Part shown: one piece after another, positions 8,699 to 18,026 of the stretch
Numbering within the stretch: position 1 is the first letter of the stretch
Layout: every line of letters starts with the position of its first letter
Program-made: the position numbers and the translations under genes
Notes under the pieces: model-generated
Told to the model about the DNA's origin: nothing
What the model saw: the letters and a program-made list of their open reading frames with translations, nothing else
Database searches by the model: none
Assembly (NCBI RefSeq): GCF_028550395.1
Contig: NZ_JAQQKW010000010.1
Location: forward strand, 1-64,000
Length of the DNA stretch: 64,000 nt
Source of the DNA: Asticcacaulis currens
GTDB taxonomy: Bacteria > Pseudomonadota > Alphaproteobacteria > Caulobacterales > Caulobacteraceae
Direction: 5' to 3'

Positions 8699-11341
8699 TC
8701 AGACGATAGCGGCCTTGACGGCGTCCAGTCCGGCCTCGGCCTTGGTCGCGTCCGGCGCGCCGCCCTGCGCGAAGTCCTGCTTGCCGCCTGCGCCTTGCCC
8801 GCCCATGGCGATCACGGCGGCCTTGGCCAGTTCAGCGGCGTTGAAACGGCCAGTCAGATCGGGCGTCACCGCCACGGTCACGGCCGCCTTACCGTCCAGC
8901 ACGCCGACCAGCGCCACGACGCCGGAGCCGACCTGCTTTTTGAAGTCTTCGGCCAGCGGACGCAGATCCTTGCCACCCACGCCATCGAGAACGCGGGCGA
9001 TCACCTTGACGCCATTGATCTCTTCCGGACCGGACGCCGCCCCGCCGCCACCAACGGCCAGGGCGCGCTTGGCTTCGGCCAGCTCTTTTTCGAGGCGCTT
9101 GCGGTCGTTGACCAGCGCTTCGACGCGAGCCGACACCTGCGCCACCGGCACCTTGAACTGATCGGCCAGCGAACGCGCCACGCCCGCCTGCTCCAGCAGA
9201 TACTGACGCGCCGCTTCGCCGGTAAAGGCTTCGATACGGCGCACCCCGGCGGCGATGCCGCTTTCGGAAATGATCTTGAACAGGGCGATATCGCCCGTGC
9301 GCGACACGTGGGTGCCGCCACACAGTTCGACCGAATAGCCCTTGTCCGCGCCATCAAGCGCATGACCGAGGCTGAGGACACGGACCTCATCGCCGTATTT
9401 TTCACCGAACAGCGCCACCGCTCCGGCTTCGATCGCCTCAGCGGGGGCCATCATCTTCGTCGTCGCCGCCTCGTTTTGCAGGATAACGGCATTGACCTCG
9501 GCTTCGATGCGCTCGATCTCTTCGGGCGAGACAGGCGCGCCATGGCTGAAATCGAAGCGCATCCGCTCGGCATCGACCAGTTGCCCCTTTTGCGCCACGT
9601 GCGGCCCAAGCACATTTTTCAGCGCCGCGTGCAGCAGGTGGGCGGCCGAGTGGTTGGACTTCGTCGTCTGACGCTTGGCCCCATCGACGTGCAGATGAAC
9701 CATGTCGCCGACCGCCAGAACGCCTTCGGTGATTTCGACATCATGCACGATCAGGTCGCCGGCCTGCTTTTGCGTATCGAGCACGCGGCCTTCGCCCCCG
9801 GCCCAATGCAGCGTGCCGGTATCGCCCGCCTGCCCGCCGCCTTCCGGATAGAAGGCCGTGCGGTCGAAAACGACCTGCAAGCGCTCACCGACCAGACCTT
9901 CGCTGACCGACTCGCCGTCGCGGACGATGACGCGGGCGTGCGATTGGGTCGAAAGGTGCTCATAGCCGACAAATTCCGACGCCCCGGCCTGATCGCGGAT
10001 CGAGAACCATTCGGCCTGAACCGAAGTTTCGCCGGAGCCCTTCCAGTTGGCGCGGCCGCGCTGCTTCTGTTCTTCCATCGCCGCTTCGAAACCGGCGACA
10101 TTGACGCTTAAGCCCTTGGCGCGAATGGCGTCCTGCGTCAGGTCGAGCGGGAAGCCGTAGGTGTCGTAGAGCTTGAAGGCCACCTCGCCTTCCAGCATGT
10201 CGCCGTCTTTCAGATTGGCGGTGGCTTCGTCCAGCAGGGTCATGCCGCGACCCAGCGTGCGGCGGAAGCGTTCTTCTTCCTGACGCAGGGTTTCGACGAT
10301 GGTCGCCTCGGCGCGCTTCAGTTCGCCGTAATGATCGCCCATTTCGCGCACCAGAACCGGTGCCAGACGCGGCATCAGCGGCTCATTGGCCCCCAGCAGA
10401 TAGGCGTGGCGCATGGCGCGGCGCATGATGCGGCGCAGGACATAGCCCCGGCCTTCGTTCGATGGCGTGACACCATCGGCGATCAGGAACGAGGTCGAAC
10501 GCAGGTGATCGGCGATAACGCGGTGCGACGGCAGGGCCTCACCCTCCGCCTTGATGCCGGTTGCCTCGACGCTGGCGCTGATCAGGGTCTTGAACAGGTC
10601 CACATCATAATTGTTGTGCACACCTTGCAGCACCGCCGCGACGCGCTCAAGCCCCATGCCGGTGTCGATTGAGGGCTTGGGCAGGTTGAGCCGCGTACCG
10701 TCCGGCTGCTGGTCGAACTGCATGAAGACGAGGTTCCAGATTTCGACGAAGCGGTCGCCGTCTTCTTCCGGCGAGCCCGGAGGGCCACCCCAGATGTGCT
10801 CGCCGTGATCGTAGAAGATTTCCGTGCACGGACCGCAGGGGCCCGTATCGCCCATCGACCAGAAATTATCAGACCCGGCGATGCGAATGATGCGGTCGTC
10901 GGAGAAGCCCGCGATCTTCTTCCACAGATTGAAGGCCTCATCATCGTCGATATAGACGGTGGCCAGCAGGCGGTCCTTGGGCAGGCCGTATTCCTTGGTG
11001 ATCAGGGTCCACGCGTGGCTGATCGCCTGTTCCTTGAAATAATCGCCGAAGGAGAAGTTCCCCAGCATTTCAAAGAAGGTGTGGTGACGCGCCGTGTAGC
11101 CGACATTGTCCAGATCATTGTGCTTGCCGCCGGCGCGCACGACCTTTTGTGAGGTGGTGGCACGCTTGTACGGACGGGTTTCGGCCCCGGTAAAGACGTT
11201 CTTGAACTGCACCATGCCCGCATTGGTGAACATCAGCGTCGGGTCGTTATGCGGCACCAGCGACGAAGACGACACGATCTCATGGTCGTTCTTGGCGAAG
11301 TAATCCAGGAAGGTCTGACGGATCTGATTTAAGGAAGGCAT
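8699..11341 (-). CDS. alaS: alanyl-tRNA synthetase
   Basis: An 880-residue class II aminoacyl-tRNA synthetase charging tRNA-Ala. The N-terminus has the catalytic domain ([17 protein letters not shown], then motif 2 region [22 protein letters not shown]). The editing domain carries [11 protein letters not shown] and [11 protein letters not shown] zinc/editing motifs, and a glycine-rich C-Ala domain ends the protein. Length is normal. Start: a GTG lies at 11362, but the ATG at 11341 has GGAG five bases upstream and gives the usual [11 protein letters not shown]. It follows recA on the same strand, but the recA terminator separates them. Confidence 0.98.
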   Translation of the reverse strand: MPSLNQIRQTFLDYFAKNDHEIVSSSSLVPHNDPTLMFTNAGMVQFKNVFTGAETRPYKRATTSQKVVRAGGKHNDLDNVGYTARHHTFFEMLGNFSFGDYFKEQAISHAWTLITKEYGLPKDRLLATVYIDDDEAFNLWKKIAGFSDDRIIRIAGSDNFWSMGDTGPCGPCTEIFYDHGEHIWGGPPGSPEEDGDRFVEIWNLVFMQFDQQPDGTRLNLPKPSIDTGMGLERVAAVLQGVHNNYDVDLFKTLISASVEATGIKAEGEALPSHRVIADHLRSTSFLIADGVTPSNEGRGYVLRRIMRRAMRHAYLLGANEPLMPRLAPVLVREMGDHYGELKRAEATIVETLRQEEERFRRTLGRGMTLLDEATANLKDGDMLEGEVAFKLYDTYGFPLDLTQDAIRAKGLSVNVAGFEAAMEEQKQRGRANWKGSGETSVQAEWFSIRDQAGASEFVGYEHLSTQSHARVIVRDGESVSEGLVGERLQVVFDRTAFYPEGGGQAGDTGTLHWAGGEGRVLDTQKQAGDLIVHDVEITEGVLAVGDMVHLHVDGAKRQTTKSNHSAAHLLHAALKNVLGPHVAQKGQLVDAERMRFDFSHGAPVSPEEIERIEAEVNAVILQNEAATTKMMAPAEAIEAGAVALFGEKYGDEVRVLSLGHALDGADKGYSVELCGGTHVSRTGDIALFKIISESGIAAGVRRIEAFTGEAARQYLLEQAGVARSLADQFKVPVAQVSARVEALVNDRKRLEKELAEAKRALAVGGGGAASGPEEINGVKVIARVLDGVGGKDLRPLAEDFKKQVGSGVVALVGVLDGKAAVTVAVTPDLTGRFNAAELAKAAVIAMGGQGAGGKQDFAQGGAPDATKAEAGLDAVKAAIV

Positions 11342-11462
11342 GGGACTCCGACGGTTAAACACCGCACCACAGGACGATTTTCAGCCGTATATAGAGGGCT
11401 TGGGTATTTGCGCAAAGACCTTTGCGCCAACGCCGGTATTTTTCTGACGTGTCAGGATAAAA

Positions 11463-11494
11463 AGAACACCCCGGCCACGAGACCGGGGTGTTGA
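11463..11494 (-). terminator. intrinsic terminator of recA
   Basis: Minus-strand hairpin CACCCCGG-TCTCGTGG-CCGGGGTG followed by TTCTTTTT. It sits 53 bases beyond the recA stop codon. Confidence 0.92.
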
Positions 11495-11546
11495 CGTGTG
11501 GGTGGCGGGCGGTCTGAAAACCCGCACCCCACGCGGGTCTCAGATT

Positions 11547-12617
11547 TTATTCGCCGTCTTCATCCGGTTCCGGCGTACCCAAAAGCTCTTCGGAAATGGC
11601 GTCGGACTTCTTGCGCACCAGCGCTTCGATTTCCGCCGCGATTTCCGGATTGGACTTCAGGAAGTCGCGGGCATTTTCGCGCCCCTGACCAATGCGGATC
11701 GAGTTGAACGAGAACCACGAACCGGACTTTTCAACCACCCCACCCTTGACGCCCAGATCAAGAACTTCACCCAGCTTGGAGATGCCTTCGCCGTAGAGAA
11801 TGTCGAATTCGACTTCGCGGAACGGGGGCGCGACCTTGTTCTTCACCACCTTGACGCGGACATTGTTGCCGACGATTTCGTCGCGCACCTTGATCTTGCC
11901 GATGCTGCGGATGTCGAGGCGCACCGAGGCATAGAATTTCAGCGCGTTACCGCCGGTCGTCGTTTCGGGCGAGCCGTACATGACGCCGATTTTCATGCGG
12001 ATCTGGTTGATGAAGATGACGATGCACTTCGATTTGGAGATCGAGGCCGTCAGCTTGCGCAGGGCCTGCGACATCAGACGGGCCTGAAGACCCGGCAGGC
12101 TGTCGCCCATATCGCCTTCGATTTCGGCCTTGGGCGTCAGGGCGGCGACCGAATCGACCACGACAATATCAACGGCACCCGACCGCACCAGCGTATCGGT
12201 AATTTCCAGCGCCTGCTCGCCGTTATCGGGCTGCGACACCAGAAGATCATCGAGATTGACGCCCAGCTTGTGGGCGTAAACCGGATCGAGCGCGTGTTCG
12301 GCATCGACAAAAGCCGCCGTACCGCCCGCCTTCTGAATCTCGGCCACCGTGTGCAGGGCCAGCGTCGTCTTACCCGACGATTCCGGACCGTAGATTTCGA
12401 TGACCCGCCCCTTGGGCAGACCGCCGATACCGAGCGCCATGTCGAGGCCCAGCGAGCCGGTGGAAATCGACTCCACCTCCACCACCTTGCCGGCATTGCC
12501 CAGCTTCATCACCGAGCCCTTACCGAAGGCACGGTCAATCTGGGCCAGCGCCGATTCCAGCGCGCGTTGTTTTTCAGCTTCGTCTTTTCCCACGAGTTTC
12601 AATACCGCTTGCGACAT
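11547..12617 (-). CDS. recA: recombinase RecA
   Basis: A 356-residue RecA, the strand-exchange ATPase of homologous recombination and co-protease for LexA. Walker A is GPESSGKTT (77-85); the Walker B segment [12 protein letters not shown] and the DNA-binding loop L2 region [22 protein letters not shown] are intact. The acidic C-terminal tail (PEPDEDGE) is typical. The gene has its own promoter region with a LexA box about 100 bases upstream and an intrinsic terminator. Length and all core motifs match the family. Confidence 0.99.
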   Translation of the reverse strand: MSQAVLKLVGKDEAEKQRALESALAQIDRAFGKGSVMKLGNAGKVVEVESISTGSLGLDMALGIGGLPKGRVIEIYGPESSGKTTLALHTVAEIQKAGGTAAFVDAEHALDPVYAHKLGVNLDDLLVSQPDNGEQALEITDTLVRSGAVDIVVVDSVAALTPKAEIEGDMGDSLPGLQARLMSQALRKLTASISKSKCIVIFINQIRMKIGVMYGSPETTTGGNALKFYASVRLDIRSIGKIKVRDEIVGNNVRVKVVKNKVAPPFREVEFDILYGEGISKLGEVLDLGVKGGVVEKSGSWFSFNSIRIGQGRENARDFLKSNPEIAAEIEALVRKKSDAISEELLGTPEPDEDGE

Positions 12618-12712
12618 GATTCCAGACCTTCCCTATGCCACGATTCCCAAGGCGAAGGTCCATCCCCCGTCCGCGAAAATGTGTTAGGAAGACCGTACCC
12701 CATTTGTTCCAA

Positions 12713-12727
12713 GTTCGCAATATGTTC
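12713..12727 (-). promoter_or_regulatory. LexA (SOS) box upstream of recA
   Basis: GTTCGCAATATGTTC is a perfect match to the alphaproteobacterial LexA operator GTTC-N7-GTTC. It lies 96 bases before the recA start, between the upstream regulator gene and recA, and a further GTTC half-site starts at 12706. It predicts DNA-damage induction of recA. Confidence 0.88.
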
Positions 12728-12746
12728 TCATTAAAAAAGTGGAACA

Positions 12747-13064
12747 TCAAAGTTCAGGCTTTTCAGGAACCGCGTCGAGCATCCGCTTAAGCTGGTCGAG
12801 ATAGTTATAAAAGGCGTCGCGCCCCTCATCGGTCAGGCCGATGCGCGTATTGGAGCGGTTGGAGACGATGGTCTTGCGAATGGCCACGTAGCCCGCTTCG
12901 TTCAGCTTTTTGAGGTGCAGTGACAGGTTGCCGTCGGTGATGCCGACCTGATCGCGCAGATCGGTAAAGTCCGCCTGCCCCGCCGTGGACAGATAGGCGA
13001 GTATGGCCAGACGCGCCCGCGCATGGACCAGATCTTCGAGCGCATCGGCATTAAAGGGTTTCAT
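12747..13064 (-). CDS. winged-helix transcriptional regulator (ArsR/MarR-like)
   Basis: A 105-residue small DNA-binding protein. Residues 15-85 form a winged helix: LAILAYLSTAGQADFTDLR, recognition helix around DGNLSLHLKKLNEAGYV, and wing IRKTIVSNRSNTRIGLT. This matches the compact HTH_34-type regulators that are one winged helix with a C-terminal dimer helix (EGRDAFYNYLDQLKRML). Regulated genes are unknown. It is upstream of recA on the same strand, but the LexA box and promoter lie between, so co-transcription is not needed. Confidence 0.82.
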   Translation of the reverse strand: MKPFNADALEDLVHARARLAILAYLSTAGQADFTDLRDQVGITDGNLSLHLKKLNEAGYVAIRKTIVSNRSNTRIGLTDEGRDAFYNYLDQLKRMLDAVPEKPEL

Positions 13065-13163
13065 CGGCTCACCTTGCGAAATCGCCGCGTATTTAGACCC
13101 ACGGACTTAGCGCTGGCAAGTGACCTTCCCGTTATCGGCGGTACCGATTTATTTTGTGCGCGT

Positions 13164-13191
13164 GTAAGTTTTACGCGGTCACAGGCGTCTA
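13164..13191 (+). promoter_or_regulatory. candidate ECF-sigma promoter of the sigma operon
   Basis: GTAAGT (13164-13169) and CGTCTA (13186-13191) are separated by 16 bases, the geometry of ECF promoters with a CGTC-type -10. It precedes the small lipoprotein-like gene, the ECF sigma gene and the membrane protein gene, so it could be autoregulatory. The assignment is pattern-based only. Confidence 0.35.
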
Positions 13192-13223
13192 ACCTCTCGT
13201 AAGCCCAAACACAGGAGATCAGG

Positions 13224-13385
13224 ATGCTTGGATTGTTTTTACCTGCCCGTTACCGTCTGCCAGCCCTTGCGGCCCTGCTGGTTCTGCTAATCGCCGGTGT
13301 GGGCTGCGGCCTCAACAGCGGAGCCTTCGAGCAGAACAATCGCGAGGCGCTCCGACTGGCGCGCGAAGCCGCGGCCCCGCGATAA
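13224..13385 (+). CDS. 53-residue small membrane/lipoprotein-like protein
   Basis: A short gene read directly from DNA: ATG at 13224, stop TAA at 13383-13385. It has a good ribosome site (AGGAG, eight bases upstream). The product has a positively charged start (LPARYRLP), a hydrophobic helix of about 16 residues, and an AGVGC segment that resembles a lipobox with the cysteine at residue 28. The tail is charged and short. It lies nine bases before the ECF sigma gene on the same strand, so the three genes look like one operon. Function unknown; small secreted or membrane peptides next to ECF sigma genes are sometimes part of the signalling circuit, which here is inference. Confidence 0.6.
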   Translation: MLGLFLPARYRLPALAALLVLLIAGVGCGLNSGAFEQNNREALRLAREAAAPR

Positions 13386-13394
13386 GGCGACCAT

Positions 13395-13889
13395 ATGCCG
13401 CACGATCCGGCCTTTAGCGAGTGGATCAGCCCGCACCTGCGGGCGCTGCGGCGGCTTAGCCGCGCCTTTGCGGCGTCGGCGGATCAGGCGGATCTGCTTC
13501 AGGAACTGCTGATCGCCTTGTGGAGGGCGTGGCCGGCCTTTCGCGGAGAGTCGCTCCCGGCGACCTTTATCTACCGGGTGGCGCATAACCGCGCCCTGAC
13601 GTGGAAACGGCGCGAGAGCCTGCGTTTGTTGCGCCTGTTTGAAACACAGCGCGAGGGCCTGCAACAGTTCCTCTCTGAACCGTCCGATGCCCGGCTGGAT
13701 CAGGTGTTTGATGCCTTGCGCGCCCTTCCCCCGCTCGACCGGTCGCTGATGCTGTTGTGGCTGGAACAGACGCCCTATGCCGATATGGCCGCCCTGCACG
13801 GCCTCAGTGAAAGCCATATCGGTGTGCGTCTGAACCGGGCGCGGGCGCGTCTGGCCACGCTTGTTCAGGAGTTATCCGATGAAGATTGA
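13395..13889 (+). CDS. ECF-type RNA polymerase sigma factor
   Basis: A 164-residue sigma factor with only regions 2 and 4. Region 2 (about 15-75) includes SADQADLLQELLIALWRAWPAF and the -10 recognition helix near TFIYRVAHNRALTWKRR. Region 4 (about 105-160) includes LPPLDRSLMLLWLEQTPYADMAALHGLSESHIGVRLNRARARL, the -35 binding HTH. Length is standard for ECF sigmas. The start ATG follows the small gene by nine bases. Its stop overlaps the next gene by 11 bases, which suggests translational coupling to a membrane-bound regulator. Confidence 0.88.
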   Translation: MPHDPAFSEWISPHLRALRRLSRAFAASADQADLLQELLIALWRAWPAFRGESLPATFIYRVAHNRALTWKRRESLRLLRLFETQREGLQQFLSEPSDARLDQVFDALRALPPLDRSLMLLWLEQTPYADMAALHGLSESHIGVRLNRARARLATLVQELSDED

Positions 13890-14481
13890 AACCCTGGAGC
13901 GCCTGTGGCGCGCCCATGACCACGACATGGACCGCACGGCGCGGGCCTTTTTACTGGAGAGTCTGATGCGCGGGATCGAACGTCGCCGTAAGGGACAAAC
14001 CGTTTTTTTGCTGTGTGTCGGGGCCGCACTGGGCACGATCACGCTTGTCTTTGGGTATGACGCCCTTCGGCATGACAGTCTTGACGTCACGCGCGAATGG
14101 GGAAGCCTGCTGATGCTGGTCGCGCCGTGGGTGGCGCTGATTCTGATGATGCGCGCGCACGACCGGCACAGGCGACGCTTTGCGGACCCGGCGGCGTCCA
14201 TTGCGCAGAGCCTGCAACTCAGGCTGGACGAAAACCGCGCGGCCCGGCACAGCGCTGTCGTGATGTTCTGGCTGATGGGGCTGTTCCCCCTCGTCACAGG
14301 TGTGACCCTGTGGCAACTGGTCGGTACGGACAAGATGACCGCCACTCAGGCCGTGCAGGGGGCTTTGCTGTTCGGGGGCGTACTGGGGGCTTCGACCCTT
14401 TTACAGGCGGTCCGCTACCTGTGGTTTCTGAGACCAGAAGGCGCGCGACTTGAGCGCCTTCTGGCCGAATATGCGGGATAA
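13879..14481 (+). CDS. membrane protein, probable ECF anti-sigma or partner
   Basis: A 200-residue protein starting at the ATG at 13879, inside the end of the sigma gene. Residues 1-40 are soluble and helical (LERLWRAHDHDMDRTARAFLL), followed by four hydrophobic segments (about 45-65, 78-96, 128-148, 157-178) and a short cytoplasmic tail. A soluble N-terminal helix followed by membrane segments, coupled to an ECF sigma gene, is the usual layout of membrane anti-sigma factors, but no zinc-binding HxxxCxxC motif is visible. Role is therefore inferred from context. Its stop codon touches the start of a REP-like repeat. Confidence 0.65.
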   Translation: MKIETLERLWRAHDHDMDRTARAFLLESLMRGIERRRKGQTVFLLCVGAALGTITLVFGYDALRHDSLDVTREWGSLLMLVAPWVALILMMRAHDRHRRRFADPAASIAQSLQLRLDENRAARHSAVVMFWLMGLFPLVTGVTLWQLVGTDKMTATQAVQGALLFGGVLGASTLLQAVRYLWFLRPEGARLERLLAEYAG

Positions 14482-14558
14482 TACTAAGGGTCATTGGAAA
14501 TGACTCTTGGTATTCCATTCAACGGCCGGATGCGGTCAGCATCTTCGGCCGATGGTAT
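14481..14558. repeat. REP-like bipartite hairpin element, copy 1
   Basis: A 78-base element made of two hairpins. Hairpin 1 has arms TACTAAGGGTCATT and AATGACTCTTGGTA around a 3-base loop. Hairpin 2 pairs CGGCCGGATGC with GCATCTTCGGCCG. It is bounded by ATACT and GGTAT. The same design and sequence recurs at 51,240-51,366. It starts on the last base of the stop codon of the preceding gene. Confidence 0.8.
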
Positions 14559-14575
14559 AAGGGCAGTAATGCGGC

Positions 14576-16111
14576 CTACTGCGCGGTCGGTGCGTAGTTG
14601 CGCAGGACCACCGGCGCGCCCAGTTCGATCGGAAAGGCCGACTTGCCCAGTTGCAGGGCCAGCATGAGGGTGCCGGGCTCATAGTCCTTGTCGGCCACAG
14701 CCTGCACCACATACATGTCCCATTCGGACGAAATCTGAACCGGGGTGTTGGTCAGGGCCGTCCACGGGGCCTTGTTGAGCGAGATCAGGATGTTCATGGG
14801 CACGCGGGTCGCCGCATCCGGGGTGGCGGCACGCGCCCATACCCAGGCTTGAAGCTTGTCCCCGGCCTTTACCGGCTGACCGATCTGCGCCACGGCGCCG
14901 ACGTCCCAGGCATTGGGTTGCGCCGCCGACAAAGGGATGCGCAGGGCCGAGCGGATCGGTGCGCCCTCGGCCGTCTTGATCGGGGTACTGGCCTGGCCCT
15001 CGCCATACGGTGTCCACGACGACAGTTTCGGCGTATTGATAACGTGGGCCATCACGTCATTCGGATCGACCTGCGGTGCCGGTGTTGCCTCCGCCTTTGC
15101 CGCCTGTTCAGGAATCAGGGCGTCGTGGATGGGCTTGACCCAGCGATCCGCCGGTATGTCATAGACGATAAAGTCGGAATCTAACTGCCAGTAGGCCCAC
15201 GCCCAGTTGCGCGCCTCGGCCGCCCGCGCCACCGCATCGGTATAGGCCACGCGGCTGTCCATAGGCCCCTTGTCATAGGCCCCGAATTCGCCGAGCAGGA
15301 TCGGGCGACCCGTGCGGGCGCTCCACGCCTTCACCTTATCGAAATCGGCGTCAAGGCGCGCCTGCCCTTCGGCCTTCGTCCAGCCCACGCCCTTCACATC
15401 CTTGAACTGGGGCGTCCACGCCGCGCCCTGATGGGTAAAGACGAAGGGTTCGTAATAGTGGAAGGTAACAATCAGGTGCTTGTCTTCTGCGGGCAGGCTC
15501 AGGGCCTCCAGATCGTTGAGGCTGTTCCACGAGGTCGGACCGACAATGACGTTGCGCCGCGGATGGGTCTTGCGGATGATTTTGAGATTTTCGGCGATCA
15601 TGTCGTTCCACACGGCATTCACCGGGCCGTGCGGCTCGTTCAAAATCTCGAACATCACCGTATCGGGCGCGCCCTTGTAATGCTCGGCCATCTGCGTCCA
15701 GAAGGCCATGATCTTCGGTCGGCAGGCCGTCACATCCTCGGCGCACTCATTGAAGTTGTGCAGGTCCAGAATGACGTGCAGACCGGCCTTGTTCGCCGCG
15801 TCCACCATGGTGTCGAGGGTGGAAAAATAGAAGGGTGACAGGCGGTTATCCTTGTCCATGTGCTGAAACGCATGGAGGTTGATACGCACCGTGTTGAAGC
15901 CGCCGTCGCGGATCACCGACATCAGGCGCGGCTGAAAGCGCGCCCTGGCCGGGTCCTGCCACAGGGGGTCGTAGCCCAGCACATTGACGCCGCGCTTCAT
16001 GGCGGCGACCTGCGCCTGAGGTGACATCTCGGCCTGAGCCGCCTGCGGCCCGCAGGCCATCAGCGTCAGGACCACAGCCCCAAAGGCACCGACGAAGGTA
16101 TTGCGTTTCAT
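14576..16111 (-). CDS. secreted glycoside hydrolase family 5 protein
   Basis: A 511-residue exported glycosidase. The N-terminus is a signal peptide; LMAC (17-20) also reads as a lipobox, so the enzyme may be lipid-anchored. The GH5 catalytic domain spans about 30-340, with FEILNEP carrying the acid/base E159 and ILLGEFGAYD carrying the nucleophile E275; LDLHNF and FHYY are further family blocks. A C-terminal region (about 365-511) looks like a beta-sandwich carbohydrate-binding domain. GH5 members cut beta-linked glucans or mannans. Start: ATG at 16111 has GGAGG nine bases upstream; the frame continues further upstream but without better support. It follows the DUF885 pair on the same strand. 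Confidence 0.9.
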   Translation of the reverse strand: MKRNTFVGAFGAVVLTLMACGPQAAQAEMSPQAQVAAMKRGVNVLGYDPLWQDPARARFQPRLMSVIRDGGFNTVRINLHAFQHMDKDNRLSPFYFSTLDTMVDAANKAGLHVILDLHNFNECAEDVTACRPKIMAFWTQMAEHYKGAPDTVMFEILNEPHGPVNAVWNDMIAENLKIIRKTHPRRNVIVGPTSWNSLNDLEALSLPAEDKHLIVTFHYYEPFVFTHQGAAWTPQFKDVKGVGWTKAEGQARLDADFDKVKAWSARTGRPILLGEFGAYDKGPMDSRVAYTDAVARAAEARNWAWAYWQLDSDFIVYDIPADRWVKPIHDALIPEQAAKAEATPAPQVDPNDVMAHVINTPKLSSWTPYGEGQASTPIKTAEGAPIRSALRIPLSAAQPNAWDVGAVAQIGQPVKAGDKLQAWVWARAATPDAATRVPMNILISLNKAPWTALTNTPVQISSEWDMYVVQAVADKDYEPGTLMLALQLGKSAFPIELGAPVVLRNYAPTAQ

Positions 16112-16188
16112 AATGTCCTCCCGAATAGTTATATTTGGTTTTTTTAATCGGGTAACACACTCAGCGACGGGCGTCCACCGGGCGGCGA

Positions 16189-18009
16189 TCAAAGACCGCG
16201 CGCCCACTCCGTATAGACGGTTTCCAGTACCGCCAGCGGCACCGGCCCCGCCGTCAGGCCCCGATCATGAAAGGCCTTGATGTCGAACTTCGGCGCCAGT
16301 TGCGCCTTCATACGGTCGCGCAGACGCACCCACTGGATCTTGCCCGTCATGTAGCTCAGCGCCTGCCCCGGCCACACGCAGTAGCGTTCGATTTCGGTGG
16401 TGGCGGACGATTCCTGATCGCCATTGGTGGCGACGAAATAGCGGATGGCCTCTTCGCGCGACCAGCGCTTGGCGTGCATCCCCGTATCGACCACCAGACG
16501 GATGGCGCGGAACAGGGCCGATTGCAGATAGCCGATATAGCCTAGCGGATCGGCCGCATACATGCCCATTTCGGCCGCCAGCAGCTCCGAATAGAGCGCC
16601 CAGCCCTCGGAGAAGGCGGAGAAGCCGCCGACCTTGCGCAGGCGCGGCAGGCCTTGCGTCTCCATCTGGATGGCGATTTGCAGGTGGTGGCCCGGAATCG
16701 CCTCGTGATAGGTCAGGGTCGGCAGCGACCACGACGGCCATTCGGCGGTGTCACGCAGATTGATATAGTAAGCCCCCGGCCGCGAGCCATCGAGCGTCGG
16801 GCGCTGATAATAGCCGCCCGGCGCCCCGGCCTCGATTTCCTTGGGCACGCGACGCACCACCACCGGCGTCTTGGGCAAAACGCCGAACCAGTCGGGCAAT
16901 TTGGCTTCAATGGCGCGAATCTGCACGTTCAGATCGGCCAGCAGCTTTTCCTTGGCGGCGTCCGTATTGTCATAGACGTATTTGGGGTCTTTGGCGATGG
17001 CGGCCATGCGCTCGCCCACCGTGCCCTGCGTCAGGCCCAGCGCCTTGAACTTCGCATCGGCCTCGGCCGACAGTTCCCTGACCATGTCCAGACCGACCTT
17101 GTGGATTTCGTCGGGCGTCATCTTCGTGGTGGTGCCCGACGACGACCCCGCCGCGAAGGCATAATAGGCGTCTCCGTCCTTCAGCTTCCACACACCGGCG
17201 TCGTGCGTCGCCTTTGGGCGCACGGCCTTAAGCGCGTCGATCTGGGCGTTGAGCGCCGCAGCTACCGGCCCGTCGATGCGTCGGGCGGCCTCAGCGGCCC
17301 AATCCCCGGCAAGGCCCTTGTCCGCGGTCTTGGTGGTCAACGCTTTGGTCATCGAACTGTCGGCGCCCTTGATGGCCGCCAGCGCCTGCAACTGCGTCAG
17401 GGCCTTGTCGATGACGAAGTCCGGCGGCACGACGCCCTTGGCGACATCGCCTTTGAAGCGCTCGGTTTCCTGTCCGATGAGGACGGCGAAGGCCTCCAGA
17501 CGCGCCAGATAGGCCTCGGCATCGGCCTTGGTTTCGATCGTATGCTGATTAGCGAGGAAGTCCGGCGTGGACTGATAGGACCCGTTCAGTTGCGACAGGA
17601 TGTAGGGGTTAGCCCCGCCCCAGTTGCCGAACCTGAAGCGGTCATAGCCCGACTTGCGGCTCTCATAGCCCCACAGTACCGTATCGTAATTGATGCGATC
17701 CATGCCGCTCAGCTTGTCGCGCGGAATGGCTTTCAGCGCCGCGAGGTTCCTTTCGGCGCGCGCAATGCCCCTAAGGGCCTCGGCTTCCGAGGCGTCGTTG
17801 AGTTTGGACTTGAGACCCGCGCGCGCGTCCTTGTCGAGGCCCAGCGAGGAGGCCAGAGTCGGCGACTGATCGACATTCTCGTCAAAGATGGCGTCGAACA
17901 GGGCATTCAGCGTTTTGGCCGTCGCCGGGTCGCTGGCGGCATGGGCCCCCGTGGCGGCAAAGGTCGCCGCCGCGGCACCGGTCACAAGCAGAGCGCGTCG
18001 ATTGAGCAT
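16189..18009 (-). CDS. DUF885 family protein, probable zinc peptidase (paralog 2)
   Basis: A 606-residue exported protein. The N-terminus LNRRALLVTG-AAAATFAATGAHA is a signal peptide with a twin-arginine pair, so Tat export is possible. The core carries H435-E-A-I-P-G-H-H, a HExxxGH-type zinc-site candidate that is the hallmark of DUF885 proteins, preceded by PGAYYINLRDTAEWPSWSLPTLTYHEA and followed by an EGWALYSE helix that could give the third ligand. Family members behave like M32-type metalloproteins, but substrates are not established. It begins 17 bases after its paralog and is clearly a tandem duplicate. Start at 18009 is the first ATG of a recognisable signal peptide. Confidence 0.82.
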   Translation of the reverse strand: MLNRRALLVTGAAAATFAATGAHAASDPATAKTLNALFDAIFDENVDQSPTLASSLGLDKDARAGLKSKLNDASEAEALRGIARAERNLAALKAIPRDKLSGMDRINYDTVLWGYESRKSGYDRFRFGNWGGANPYILSQLNGSYQSTPDFLANQHTIETKADAEAYLARLEAFAVLIGQETERFKGDVAKGVVPPDFVIDKALTQLQALAAIKGADSSMTKALTTKTADKGLAGDWAAEAARRIDGPVAAALNAQIDALKAVRPKATHDAGVWKLKDGDAYYAFAAGSSSGTTTKMTPDEIHKVGLDMVRELSAEADAKFKALGLTQGTVGERMAAIAKDPKYVYDNTDAAKEKLLADLNVQIRAIEAKLPDWFGVLPKTPVVVRRVPKEIEAGAPGGYYQRPTLDGSRPGAYYINLRDTAEWPSWSLPTLTYHEAIPGHHLQIAIQMETQGLPRLRKVGGFSAFSEGWALYSELLAAEMGMYAADPLGYIGYLQSALFRAIRLVVDTGMHAKRWSREEAIRYFVATNGDQESSATTEIERYCVWPGQALSYMTGKIQWVRLRDRMKAQLAPKFDIKAFHDRGLTAGPVPLAVLETVYTEWARGL

Positions 18010-18026
18010 GGGGCTTTTCCTCTTGA

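Noticed and set aside
8687-10111. 474-codon plus-strand frame over alaS
   Set aside because: Antisense shadow of alaS, no family features.
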